Assembly (NCBI GenBank): GCA_947630625.1
Contig: CANRIL010000012.1
Location: forward strand, 1-61,940
Direction of reading: 5' to 3'
DNA length: 61,940 bases
Source of the DNA: an uncultured Clostridia bacterium
GTDB taxonomy: Bacteria; Bacillota; Clostridia; Oscillospirales; CAG-272
The notes below the pieces were generated by a model, which saw only the letters and a program-made list of their open reading frames with translations, searched no databases and had not been told where the DNA came from. A program made the position numbers and the translations under genes. This document shows positions 24,644-32,346 of this stretch, one piece after another; position 1 is the first letter of the stretch; each line of letters opens with the position of its first letter.

Positions 24644-25660
24644 TCAATCGGGCGTGTCGGTGTATGTGTAATAGACGCGGGTGATGCGTTCGGAGGTGGA
24701 ATCGTCGTAATACGTCGGGGCGCGGTATTTTGAGAGGAACTTCGTCAGCTCGTACATGTCGATCCAGATCTGGTTCCAGCCGTCCTTCTGCGACGGGTCA
24801 AATATGATCTCAAGCCCGTAGTGAAGGTGCGGGGTCGTGATGTTGTTCACGTTCTCGCGGCTGCTGTATCCCGTCATACCGAGATAGCCGATCACCTCGC
24901 CCGCCATGACAGTCTTGCCTTCGTAAAGGTCGGCGTACGGGTGATTTTTCCGCAGGTGCGCGTAATAATAATATCGCTTGCCGTCAAAGCTGCGGATGCC
25001 GACGCGCCAGCCGCCGTACATGTTCCAGCCGAGCGCCTCAACGTATCCGCTCTCGACGGCGACGATCGGCGTACCGATCGATCCCATCATGTCGTGGCCG
25101 AGGTGGCGGCGGCGGTACCCGAACGAGCGCGAAACGCCGAAATCGTCAAAATCCGAATAATAATACCCGGCGGCAAACGGCGAAAACGCGCGGATCCCGT
25201 AGCCGGCGCTGACCGTCTCCGTCCCGTCCTCGGCTTTTTCCGTCTTAATATATTCCCCGAGCATGCCGCCGAGGATCGCGCCGTATGCTTCTATATAATA
25301 GTCGAACAGCTTGACGTTTTTCGTCAGCTCGCGCGGGTCGCGCCCGGAGGCGAGCTCCGTTACGAGCGCGTCAAGGTCGGATTTTTTATAGTGCGAAAAA
25401 TCGCCCCCGCTGCGAGCGCCGAGCAGCGCGAGCAGCGTTATCCAGTCAATGTGGGCGTCAGTTCCGTAAGAGGCGATGTCCGCCTCCGCGGCGTCCCGCA
25501 TCGCCTCGGCGGTCACGTCAAAGTCGACCCACCTGATGTAGTCAGCGTCCCCGTTTTCGCCGTCCTCACCGGCGAACGCCGCGGGGACCGAGGCGGGGAG
25601 CGCCGCCAGCAGGACGACGGCGGCAGTAAAAGTTATAAAAATACGCTTTATACATTTCAT
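24644..25660 (-). CDS. Secreted M23 peptidase
   Basis: 338 residues with a signal peptide (ITFTAAVVLLAALPASVPAAFAG, cleavage near residue 30), a ~150-residue N-terminal region of unknown fold, and a C-terminal LytM/M23 domain with RRHLGHDMMGS (zinc ligands H and D, near 184-192) and TPHLHYGLE (HxH, near 285). The domain cuts peptidoglycan cross-links. In clostridia, similar exported M23 proteins act at division or in sporulation. It stands alone between a repeat block and the divergent nusB operon. The MFRS-like SpoIIQ layout is not evident. Confidence 0.88.
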   Translation of the reverse strand: MKCIKRIFITFTAAVVLLAALPASVPAAFAGEDGENGDADYIRWVDFDVTAEAMRDAAEADIASYGTDAHIDWITLLALLGARSGGDFSHYKKSDLDALVTELASGRDPRELTKNVKLFDYYIEAYGAILGGMLGEYIKTEKAEDGTETVSAGYGIRAFSPFAAGYYYSDFDDFGVSRSFGYRRRHLGHDMMGSIGTPIVAVESGYVEALGWNMYGGWRVGIRSFDGKRYYYYAHLRKNHPYADLYEGKTVMAGEVIGYLGMTGYSSRENVNNITTPHLHYGLEIIFDPSQKDGWNQIWIDMYELTKFLSKYRAPTYYDDSTSERITRVYYTYTDTPD

Positions 25661-25749
25661 GCTTATATTCTTTCACGCGCGGCGGCGCGTCATTCGGTAA
25701 AAATCATGGGAGCTGTGCAAAACGCTGCCGCAAAAATGCGCACATATCG

Positions 25750-25777
25750 TTGACTTTTTCAAAAGTTCCGCTATAAT
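25750..25777 (+). promoter_or_regulatory. Promoter of the nusB operon
   Basis: TTGACT (25750-25755), 16 bp, TATAAT (25772-25777). It lies 43 bp before the preferred nusB start and should drive nusB, the TsaD-like gene and xseA. Confidence 0.82.
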
Positions 25778-25819
25778 ATATAATGTATTATTATGAACAA
25801 AAGAACGGAACTTGCGTTT

Positions 25820-26254
25820 ATGACGAGACATGAAGCGAGAGAGGCGGCGATGGCGCTTCTCTTTGAAAGGGACTGCCGCCGGGACGAGGCGGCGGACGAC
25901 GTATATAAAAGATCGCTCCTTCTGCGCGGGGCAAAATCAAACGATTACATACGCGACGTTTATTTCGGCGTGTGGGATAATTCAGAAAAGATCGACGGCG
26001 CGATATCGGGCGCGGCAAACGGATGGCGGCTTGAGCGTATGTCGCACGTCACGCTCGCGATACTTCGCCTTGCCGTGTTTGAGCTCTATTTTCTTGACAA
26101 TGTGCCTGTCGGCGTGACGATAAACGAGGCGGTCGAGCTCGCGAAAGCGTATGACGACGACGCGGCGCCCGCTTTCATAAACGGCATCCTCAGCAAGGTC
26201 GCGGCAGACCCGGAGATAAAAAAGGAAAACGTGCCGCGCCGAACAGCGAGATGA
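25820..26254 (+). CDS. nusB: Transcription antitermination factor NusB
   Basis: 144 residues, all-alpha, with the NusB signature MTRHEAREAAMALLFERDC at the N terminus and the C-terminal motif FLDNVPVGVTINEAVELAKAY (near 95). NusB binds boxA RNA with S10 in rRNA antitermination. The ATG at 25820 matches the family start. An ATG at 25793 adds nine residues not usual in the family. The stop overlaps the next start (ATGA). It opens the nusB-xseA-xseB-ispA-tlyA-nadK-argR-recN series. Confidence 0.95.
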   Translation: MTRHEAREAAMALLFERDCRRDEAADDVYKRSLLLRGAKSNDYIRDVYFGVWDNSEKIDGAISGAANGWRLERMSHVTLAILRLAVFELYFLDNVPVGVTINEAVELAKAYDDDAAPAFINGILSKVAADPEIKKENVPRRTAR

Positions 26255-27204
26255 GCCATGAGGTCATAGCGCTCGGCATCGACACGAGCAATTATACGAC
26301 ATCGGCGGCGCTCGTTTCAGACGGGGTCGTGATCTCGAACAGGAAGCTGCCGCTCCCCGTCGCCGACGGGCAGCGCGGGCTTCGCCAGAGCGACGCCGTG
26401 TTCGCGCACACGAAAAATCTGCCGGACATAATGGACGCGATCGCGGGCGACCTTGGCGGGAGAGTCCCGATGGTTATCGGCTGCTCCGTCTCCCCGCGCG
26501 ACGCGGCGGGGTCGTATATGCCGTGCTTTCTTGCGGGGCGCGCGGCGGCGCATGCGGCTGGGGCAGTGTGCGGCGCGCAAATATTTGAATTTTCACATCA
26601 GGCGGGGCACATCGCCGCGGCGCTTTATTCGGCGGGCGCGCTCGGTTTGCTTGACGGCGGCGAGCCGTTTGCGGCGTTTCACGTCTCCGGCGGGACGACC
26701 GATGTCTGCATCGTGACGCCGGGCGGACGCGAACCGAAAATTGAACGCGTCGGCGGGACGACCGACCTCAACGCCGGTCAGCTCATCGACCGCGTGGGCG
26801 TCATGATGGGTGAGCGGTTCCCGTGCGGGGCTGCGCTCGAAGCGATGGCGGAGGGCGCGGAATTCAACGCGGGGCTGAAAATCTCGGTGAACGGCCTTTA
26901 CTGCTCGCTTTCCGGCGGCGAAAACAAGGCGCGGCAAAAATACGAATCCGGCATGGGAGGCGCTGCCGTCGCCTCGTATACGCTCGATTTCGTCTCAACG
27001 ACGCTCGACGCGCTGACCGGGAATCTGCGGCAGAGATACGGCATGATCCCCGTGATCTATGCGGGCGGCGTCATGAGCTGCCGCCGTATGCGGTCGCTTC
27101 TCGGCAGACGGGAGAACGTCTTTTTCGCGGAGCCGGAGTTTTCGGCGGACAACGCGGCGGGTGCCGCGCTGCTCGCGTACAAAAATTACACGGAGGCACT
27201 TTGA
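26251..27204 (+). CDS. TsaD/Kae1-like ASKHA protein (M22 paralogue)
   Basis: 317 residues related to TsaD, the enzyme of tRNA t6A synthesis. It keeps the metal HxxxH (FSHQAGHIAAA, near residue 117), the nucleotide loop HVSGGTTD (near 143) and GIDTSNYTTSAAL at the N terminus. It lacks several features of true TsaD and resembles a second, divergent copy common in clostridia, usually placed between nusB and xseA. Its substrate is unknown. Whether the genome also has a standard tsaD cannot be seen here. It overlaps nusB by 4 bp and xseA by 1 bp, so translation is coupled. Confidence 0.85.
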   Translation: MSHEVIALGIDTSNYTTSAALVSDGVVISNRKLPLPVADGQRGLRQSDAVFAHTKNLPDIMDAIAGDLGGRVPMVIGCSVSPRDAAGSYMPCFLAGRAAAHAAGAVCGAQIFEFSHQAGHIAAALYSAGALGLLDGGEPFAAFHVSGGTTDVCIVTPGGREPKIERVGGTTDLNAGQLIDRVGVMMGERFPCGAALEAMAEGAEFNAGLKISVNGLYCSLSGGENKARQKYESGMGGAAVASYTLDFVSTTLDALTGNLRQRYGMIPVIYAGGVMSCRRMRSLLGRRENVFFAEPEFSADNAAGAALLAYKNYTEAL

Positions 27205-28448
27205 TGGATAACCATGCGGCGATCCCCATGACGATGACGGTCACGGAGCTGAACGAATACGTGAAGATGTCGCTCGAGGCGAATCCGGTGTTCTCCGACA
27301 TATTTGTGAAGGGCGAAATTTCGAATTTCACGAACCACTATAAAACGGGGCACTTCTATTTCACGCTGAAGGACGGCGGGGGCAACCTCCGCGCCGTCAT
27401 GTTCCGCTCGTACACGGAAAAGCTCGTGTTCAGACCGGAAAACGGCATGAAGGTGATCTGTCACGGCAGGGTCGCGGTCTTTGTCCGCGACGGAACATAT
27501 CAGCTTTACGTCGACAATATGCAGCCGGACGGCGTCGGCTCGCTCTATATCGCGTTCGAGCAGCTGAAGGCAAAGCTTGAGGCGGAGGGGCTGTTTTCGG
27601 AGGCGCGCAAGCGCCCGATCCCGAAAATTCCGACGCGCGTCGGCATAATCACCTCCCCGACGGGGGCGGCGATACGCGACATCATAAATATTTCGGGGCG
27701 GCGGTTCCCGCTGGCGAAGCTGCTGCTCTATCCGGCGCTCGTGCAGGGACCTGACGCGCCGCCGCAGCTCGTCGCCGGGCTCGAATATTTCAGCCGGACG
27801 CGCTCGGTCGACGTAGTCATAATCGGCCGCGGCGGCGGCTCGATCGAAGACCTCTGGGCATTCAACGATGAGCGCGTCGCGAGGGCGGTGGCAGCGTCGA
27901 GCGTGCCGGTGATCTCGGCGGTCGGCCATGAGACGGACTTCACGATCTGTGATTTCGTCGCGGACAAGCGCGCGCCGACGCCGTCCGCGGCGGCGGAGCT
28001 TGCGCTCCCGGAGGCGGCGGAGCTGCGCCGGAAGCTCGGCAACATAACGAAGCACAACGCGCTCGCGCTCGGAAAGCTCGCCGAGGCGAAGCGCCGCCGG
28101 CTTGAATCGCTCGCGTCGCGCCGGTGCCTTTCAGACCCGCGCGTCATAACGGACGAACGCCGCATGCTGACCGTCTCGCTGACGGATAAGCTTTCCGCGG
28201 CGTCGCGCTCGAAGACGGACAAGAGCCGCCTGCTTTTGTCAGGCATCGCGGGAAAGCTGTCGGCGCTCGACCCGCTGGCGGTGCTGTCGCGCGGCTATTT
28301 TGCCGTTTACGGCGAGGGCGGCGGTGTCGTCAAGAGCGTTCACGACGCCGAAGTCGGCGACGAGCTGACGCTTCGCGCGTCCGACGGCGTTATAATCGCC
28401 GAGGTCAGGGAAACGCGGGAAAATCAGGACAAGTGCGAAAAGGAATAA
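27204..28448 (+). CDS. xseA: Exodeoxyribonuclease VII large subunit
   Basis: 414 residues: N-terminal OB-fold (VTELNEYVKMSLEANPVFSDIFVKGEISNF), catalytic core with GIITSPTGAAIRDI (near 149) and GRGGGSIEDLWAFNDE (near 211), and the coiled C-terminal region ending in the DPLAVLSRGYF motif. With XseB it degrades single-stranded DNA to oligonucleotides. GGAGG lies 8 bp before the ATG at 27204. The long upstream frame is a shadow of the TsaD-like gene. An unusual hairpin-rich array separates it from xseB. Confidence 0.96.
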   Translation: MDNHAAIPMTMTVTELNEYVKMSLEANPVFSDIFVKGEISNFTNHYKTGHFYFTLKDGGGNLRAVMFRSYTEKLVFRPENGMKVICHGRVAVFVRDGTYQLYVDNMQPDGVGSLYIAFEQLKAKLEAEGLFSEARKRPIPKIPTRVGIITSPTGAAIRDIINISGRRFPLAKLLLYPALVQGPDAPPQLVAGLEYFSRTRSVDVVIIGRGGGSIEDLWAFNDERVARAVAASSVPVISAVGHETDFTICDFVADKRAPTPSAAAELALPEAAELRRKLGNITKHNALALGKLAEAKRRRLESLASRRCLSDPRVITDERRMLTVSLTDKLSAASRSKTDKSRLLLSGIAGKLSALDPLAVLSRGYFAVYGEGGGVVKSVHDAEVGDELTLRASDGVIIAEVRETRENQDKCEKE

Positions 28449-28458
28449 AAAAATCAAC

Positions 28459-28645
28459 CGCGCCTTTTTGCGGGGCACGACCCCCCGTTTTTGCGGGGCA
28501 CAGAAATCCCCCGATTTCACGGGGCACTAATCCCCATTTTTGCGGGGAACACCCCCATTTTTACGGGGCGCAGCAAAAATACACCCCCGCGTCTCGCGGG
28601 GCACGATATAAAAAAGAAGGGCAGCCCCGTTTTTACGGGGCAGGG
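28459..28645 (+). repeat. Hairpin array between xseA and xseB
   Basis: Seven to eight units share CCCC-GTTTTTGC-GGGG or a variant (CCCCATTTTTGCGGGG, CCCCGATTTCACGGGG, CCCCGTTTTTACGGGG), each followed by CAC/CAG and a short linker, spaced about 23-40 bp. Each unit is itself a small C4/G4 hairpin with a U-rich loop. The last ends just before the xseB ribosome site. It sits inside an operon and must be transcribed. Confidence 0.88.
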
Positions 28646-28652
28646 AGTGATC

Positions 28653-28886
28653 ATGGCAGATGAAAACATGAGCTTTGAGGCGGCGATCGCGCGCCTTGAG
28701 GAGATCGTCAGGGCGCTCGAGAGCGGCAGAACGATGCTCGATGAGTCGCTTTCGCTGTTTGAAGAGGGCGTTTCGCTCGTCAAGCTTTGCAACGAGCGGC
28801 TTGACGGAGCCGAACAGAAGATCAAAATGCTGACGTTCGGACCTGACGGCTCCGTTTCGGAAGAAGATATAGTACCGCGCGGATAG
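28653..28886 (+). CDS. xseB: Exodeoxyribonuclease VII small subunit
   Basis: 77 residues with the XseB signature SFEAAIARLEEIVRALESG and the helical hairpin ending in LCNERLDGAEQKI. Several copies pack around each XseA subunit. CAGGGAGTGATC precedes the ATG at 28653. The open frame extends upstream only because the repeat array lacks stops. ispA follows after 22 bp. Confidence 0.95.
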   Translation: MADENMSFEAAIARLEEIVRALESGRTMLDESLSLFEEGVSLVKLCNERLDGAEQKIKMLTFGPDGSVSEEDIVPRG

Positions 28887-28908
28887 GATTTTCGGGGAGC
28901 GTACGATT

Positions 28909-29853
28909 TTGGAAAACAACCTTGATGAAGTGCTCGGCGGGGCAGAGGCCGCGCTGAACGACGAAATTTCAAAGCTTCCCGCGACGGAGGAGTCACCGTC
29001 GCCGATTGAGGCGGAGCTTTTGCGCAACGGGGAGCTTATCGTGGGCGCGCTTGACAGCGTTTTGCCGCAGGGGGATGCGCTTCACAGCGTCATATACGAG
29101 GCGATGAGATACAGCGCGCTCGGCGGCGGCAAGCGGATAAGACCGTATCTGACGCTCGAATTCTGCCGCGCGCTCGGCGGGGACACGTCGGCGGCGCTGC
29201 CATACGCGTGCGCCGTCGAATGTATACACACGTATTCGCTCATACACGACGATCTGCCTTCGATGGACAACGACGACGTGCGGCGCGGCAAACCGACGCT
29301 TCACCGCGCGTTCGGCGAGGCAAACGCGCTTCTCGCGGGCGACGCGCTTTTGACATACGCGTTCGCGCTCATAGCGGAGAACCCGTTCGCGGACGCGGGG
29401 CGAAACGTCCGCGCAGCGTCCGTGCTCGCCGCGTCGGCGGGGCACGACGGGATGATCGGCGGGCAGGTGCTCGATCTGCTTTACGTCGGAAAGAGCATCC
29501 CGGCGGACGTGCTGTTTGAGACGGAGCGGAAAAAGACGGGCGAGCTGATAGCGGCCGCCGCGTCGCTCGGCGTCATTGCCGCGGACGCTGACGGCAGTAT
29601 TCCGGAGGAAGTTTACGCCGCCGCCCGGCGGTACGCGTTCAGCATGGGGCTCGCGTTCCAGATAGTCGACGATATACTTGACGGCGAGGAAGGGGAAACG
29701 GACGAAACGTCCGTACTCTCGCTGATGAGCGCCGACGAGGCGAAAAATCTCGCCGCCGAGCTGACGCGGCAGGCGATCGCGGCGGCGGGGAGCATCCCGA
29801 ATTCGGAAAACCTCTGCGCGCTCGCGGAATACCTCGCCTCCCGCCGCGCGTAG
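28909..29853 (+). CDS. ispA: Polyprenyl (farnesyl) diphosphate synthase IspA
   Basis: 314 residues of the trans-prenyltransferase family, with the first aspartate-rich motif DDLPSMDNDD (near residue 117, followed by RRGKPTLH) and the second DDILD (near 251). GGGKRIRPYL lies near 68. It condenses IPP with DMAPP/GPP to farnesyl diphosphate. The start is TTG at 28909 with GGGGAG upstream, which adds about 30 residues before the conserved region. Standard position between xseB and tlyA. dxs, often next, is absent. Confidence 0.92.
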   Translation: MENNLDEVLGGAEAALNDEISKLPATEESPSPIEAELLRNGELIVGALDSVLPQGDALHSVIYEAMRYSALGGGKRIRPYLTLEFCRALGGDTSAALPYACAVECIHTYSLIHDDLPSMDNDDVRRGKPTLHRAFGEANALLAGDALLTYAFALIAENPFADAGRNVRAASVLAASAGHDGMIGGQVLDLLYVGKSIPADVLFETERKKTGELIAAAASLGVIAADADGSIPEEVYAAARRYAFSMGLAFQIVDDILDGEEGETDETSVLSLMSADEAKNLAAELTRQAIAAAGSIPNSENLCALAEYLASRRA

Positions 29854-29859
29854 ACATAT

Positions 29860-30690
29860 ATGAGACTTGACATTTACCTGGCGGAGCGCGGCTTTGCCGA
29901 GAGCAGGACGCGCGCCAAATTCCTGATCTCCGAAGGCGCCGTCACGGTCGACGGGCGGCAGATCAGAAAGCCGTCATACGAAATTGATGAAAACGATGCG
30001 CACGACATAAAAACGGATGTCGTCTGCCCGTTCGTGAGCGTCGGCGGGATGAAGCTCGCCTCCGCGCTTGACAGATTCGGCGTCTCGCCCAAGGGGCGCG
30101 TCTGCGCTGACATAGGAGCGTCGACCGGCGGGTTCACGGACTGCCTTTTGAGCCGCGGCGCCGCAAGGGTCTACGCGGTCGACGCCGGGACCTCGCAGCT
30201 CAGGGACGGGCTGCGGGAGGACGGACGCGTCGTCGTGATGGAGAGGTGCAACGCGCGGTACCTGACGGCGGAGGAACTCGGCGAAAAATGCTCCCTTGTC
30301 GTCTGCGACGTGTCGTTCATCTCGCAAAGGCTCATAATTCCGGCGATCTCGGCGATACTTGAGGCGGGCGGCGAATTTGTGACGCTCATAAAGCCGCAGT
30401 TCGAGCTCGACAGAAAAAGCGTCGGCAAGGGAGTCGTCGTGTCGCATACGGCGCGGGCCGAGGCCGCCGCCTCCGTCGTCGCGACGGCGGAATATTTCGG
30501 GCTTTACGCGCACGGGATAATGGTTTCTCCCGTTTCAGGCGGGGGCATCACGGACGAACGCGCGGCAAAGCGCGGCAACCGCGAATATCTTGCGCTGTTT
30601 GACCGCGAACGCGAACGCGCGCTTGACAAAAAGGAGATATATAATTTTATCCGAAATGAAAACAGTGTCGATTCTGCCGTTCGGCGTTAA
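29860..30690 (+). CDS. tlyA: TlyA-family rRNA methyltransferase/haemolysin-like
   Basis: 276 residues: an N-terminal S4 domain (MRLDIYLAERGFAESRTRAK) and a C-terminal FtsJ/RrmJ-like methyltransferase with the SAM motif DIGASTGGFTDCLL (near 86). TlyA proteins 2'-O-methylate 16S and/or 23S rRNA. The haemolysin name is historical. The ATG lies 6 bp after the ispA stop. The 3' end overlaps the preferred nadK start by 35 bp. Confidence 0.92.
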   Translation: MRLDIYLAERGFAESRTRAKFLISEGAVTVDGRQIRKPSYEIDENDAHDIKTDVVCPFVSVGGMKLASALDRFGVSPKGRVCADIGASTGGFTDCLLSRGAARVYAVDAGTSQLRDGLREDGRVVVMERCNARYLTAEELGEKCSLVVCDVSFISQRLIIPAISAILEAGGEFVTLIKPQFELDRKSVGKGVVVSHTARAEAAASVVATAEYFGLYAHGIMVSPVSGGGITDERAAKRGNREYLALFDRERERALDKKEIYNFIRNENSVDSAVRR

Positions 30691-31504
30691 GGAAAACGAT
30701 GACGAACGGCTCGGAAAAATAATTTCGGCGTGCCGGGACGCGGGGTATGATGTGATAATGCCCGCCTCGCTGCCGCACCCCGAAGGGGTGAGCACCATTG
30801 ACGGCGACGGCGTCACGCCTGAGTCGAGCGTCGTGATCTCGGTCGGCGGGGACGGCTCCGTGCTATACGCGGCGGCGTGCGCGCGGCCATACGGGATCCC
30901 GGTGCTCGGCGTCAATACGGGGCAGGTCGGATATCTTGCCGAGCTCTCCGACGGGGAGCTAAATAAAATCGCGGGAATTCTCGGCGGCGACTACAAAATC
31001 GAAGAGCGCATGATGCTCGAGGCGCGCGTCACCGTCGGGGGGGAGCTGTATCTCAAAACGGCTCCCGCGCTGAACGATTTCGTGATCTCAAAATCGTCTG
31101 TGTCGAAGATCGCGTCGATCGAGCTTGACTGCGGCGGCGACGACGCCGGAAGATTCGACGCCGACGGCGTCATATTCGCGACGCCGACGGGCTCAACGGC
31201 GTATTCGATGTCGGCGGGCGGACCGCTCATCGACCCGTCGCTCGAGTGCATCTGCGTGACGCCGATATGCCCTCATTCGGTCATGGCGCGCCCGTCCGTG
31301 TATTCGGCGTCGAGCGTCATCGAATGCCGCGAGGGGGACTGGCGCGAGAGCGGGCTTCTGCTCGTCCGCGACGGACTTGAGACGGTGCCGCTCCCGAAGG
31401 GAGCCGTCGTCTCCGTCTATGCCTCAATCGAAAAGACGCGACTTGTAAGGGTGCGCGAGGGCGGATTCACGGGCGTCTTCCGCACGAAGATGACCGGAAG
31501 GTAG
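30656..31504 (+). CDS. nadK: NAD kinase
   Basis: About 282 residues of the ATP-NAD kinase family. The GGDGT motif reads VGGDGSVLYAA (near residue 64), followed by NTGQVGYLAE (near 83) and the TPTGSTAYSMSAGG block (near 180). It makes NADP from NAD. The start MKTVSILPFG at 30656 is favoured by similarity. It overlaps tlyA by 35 bp, and an AAGGAG site lies rather far upstream (about 18 bp), so a start inside the overlap is not excluded. A GC hairpin pair and a 17-bp array follow. Confidence 0.92.
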   Translation: MKTVSILPFGVKENDDERLGKIISACRDAGYDVIMPASLPHPEGVSTIDGDGVTPESSVVISVGGDGSVLYAAACARPYGIPVLGVNTGQVGYLAELSDGELNKIAGILGGDYKIEERMMLEARVTVGGELYLKTAPALNDFVISKSSVSKIASIELDCGGDDAGRFDADGVIFATPTGSTAYSMSAGGPLIDPSLECICVTPICPHSVMARPSVYSASSVIECREGDWRESGLLLVRDGLETVPLPKGAVVSVYASIEKTRLVRVREGGFTGVFRTKMTGR

Positions 31505-31507
31505 GAA

Positions 31508-31564
31508 GCGCGCCGCAAGCGGCGCGCGGCAAGCGTCGCGCGCACGCCGCAGGATGCGGCGTGC
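31508..31564 (+). terminator. Two adjacent perfect GC hairpins after nadK
   Basis: GCGCGCCGC/GCGGCGCGC (31508-31516 with 31519-31527) and GCACGCCGCA/TGCGGCGTGC (31542-31551 with 31555-31564), both fully paired, start 3 bp past the nadK stop. Neither has a U-tract, so they may stall or protect the transcript rather than end it. Confidence 0.5.
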
Positions 31565-31610
31565 AGAAGGCGGCATACGAACAATTATGTCGCGCGGGCG
31601 CATATGATAC

Positions 31611-31825
31611 ACGAGCGCGCTCTATGGCAAACAAGCGCCCATGGCAAACGAGCGCCTACGGCGAACAAGCGCCCATGGCAAACGAGCGCCCATGGCAAAC
31701 GAGCGCATACGGCGAACAAGCGCCAACGGCAAACGAACGCCTACGGCAAACGTTCGCTTATAACAAACAAACGCTTTTTGGGCAAGCCCATATGGCAAAC
31801 GAGCCCCTATTGCACACGCGCGCAG
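31611..31825 (+). repeat. 17-bp tandem array between nadK and argR, ~12 copies
   Basis: The unit is close to ACGAGCGCCCATGGCAA, with exact 17-bp spacing over most of the array and rising divergence towards argR. 17 is not a multiple of three, so the frames that cross it are not proteins. It fills the nadK-argR gap. Confidence 0.9.
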
Positions 31826-31887
31826 TTCAACGCACGAACGCGCCGCGGGGGCGCAATACCGAATAAATAAGACTGGCGGTGGTTGAC

Positions 31888-32343
31888 GTGAAGGGAAGGC
31901 GTCAGAAGAAAATAATCGAGCTTATAAGCAAATTTGATATCAAAACGCAGGATGAACTGATCGAAATGCTGCATGACGAGGGATTTGAAGTGACGCAGGC
32001 GACGATCTCCCGCGATATCAGGGATTTGAAGCTCATGAAGGTGGCGATCGGGGAGGGCGCGTACAAATACGTGCTCCACGTCCCCGGCGAGGGGATAGAT
32101 ATGACGAAGCTGAACGTCCCGATCCTCACCTCGGTAAAAAGCGCCGAGTTCGCGCGGAACTTAATAGTCATAAAGACGTTCCCGTCAATGGCTTCGGCGA
32201 TCGCCGCCGGGATCGACGGCATGAAGCTCGAAGAGGTGCTCGGCTGCGTCGCCGGGGACGACTGCGTCATCGCCGTGACGAGGACGGAGGACGAGGCGGC
32301 GGCGATATGCGCCCGCCTTCGGGAGATCATGGATGCAGGTTAA
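31888..32343 (+). CDS. argR: Arginine repressor ArgR
   Basis: About 151 residues: an N-terminal winged helix (RRQKKIIELISKFDIKTQDE, then VTQATISRDIRDL) and a C-terminal oligomerisation/arginine-binding domain ending in GDDCVIAVTRTEDEA. It represses arginine synthesis and activates catabolism in an arginine-dependent way. A GTG at 31888 after GGCGGTGG is preferred. A GTG at 31879 is also in frame. It lies before recN, as in most Firmicutes. No arginine genes are in the window. Confidence 0.93.
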   Translation: MKGRRQKKIIELISKFDIKTQDELIEMLHDEGFEVTQATISRDIRDLKLMKVAIGEGAYKYVLHVPGEGIDMTKLNVPILTSVKSAEFARNLIVIKTFPSMASAIAAGIDGMKLEEVLGCVAGDDCVIAVTRTEDEAAAICARLREIMDAG

Positions 32344-32346
32344 ACA

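Noticed and set aside
28459..28645. CRISPR-like array between xseA and xseB
   Set aside because: Repeats are only ~17 bp, imperfect and palindromic, spacers are 5-20 bp and irregular, and no cas genes are present.
31611..31825. CRISPR-like array between nadK and argR
   Set aside because: Units are contiguous with no unique spacers.
31561..31870. Repeat peptides of 88-101 residues before argR
   Set aside because: The 17-bp period is not a multiple of three, so all frames shift through the array. There is no sign of protein selection.
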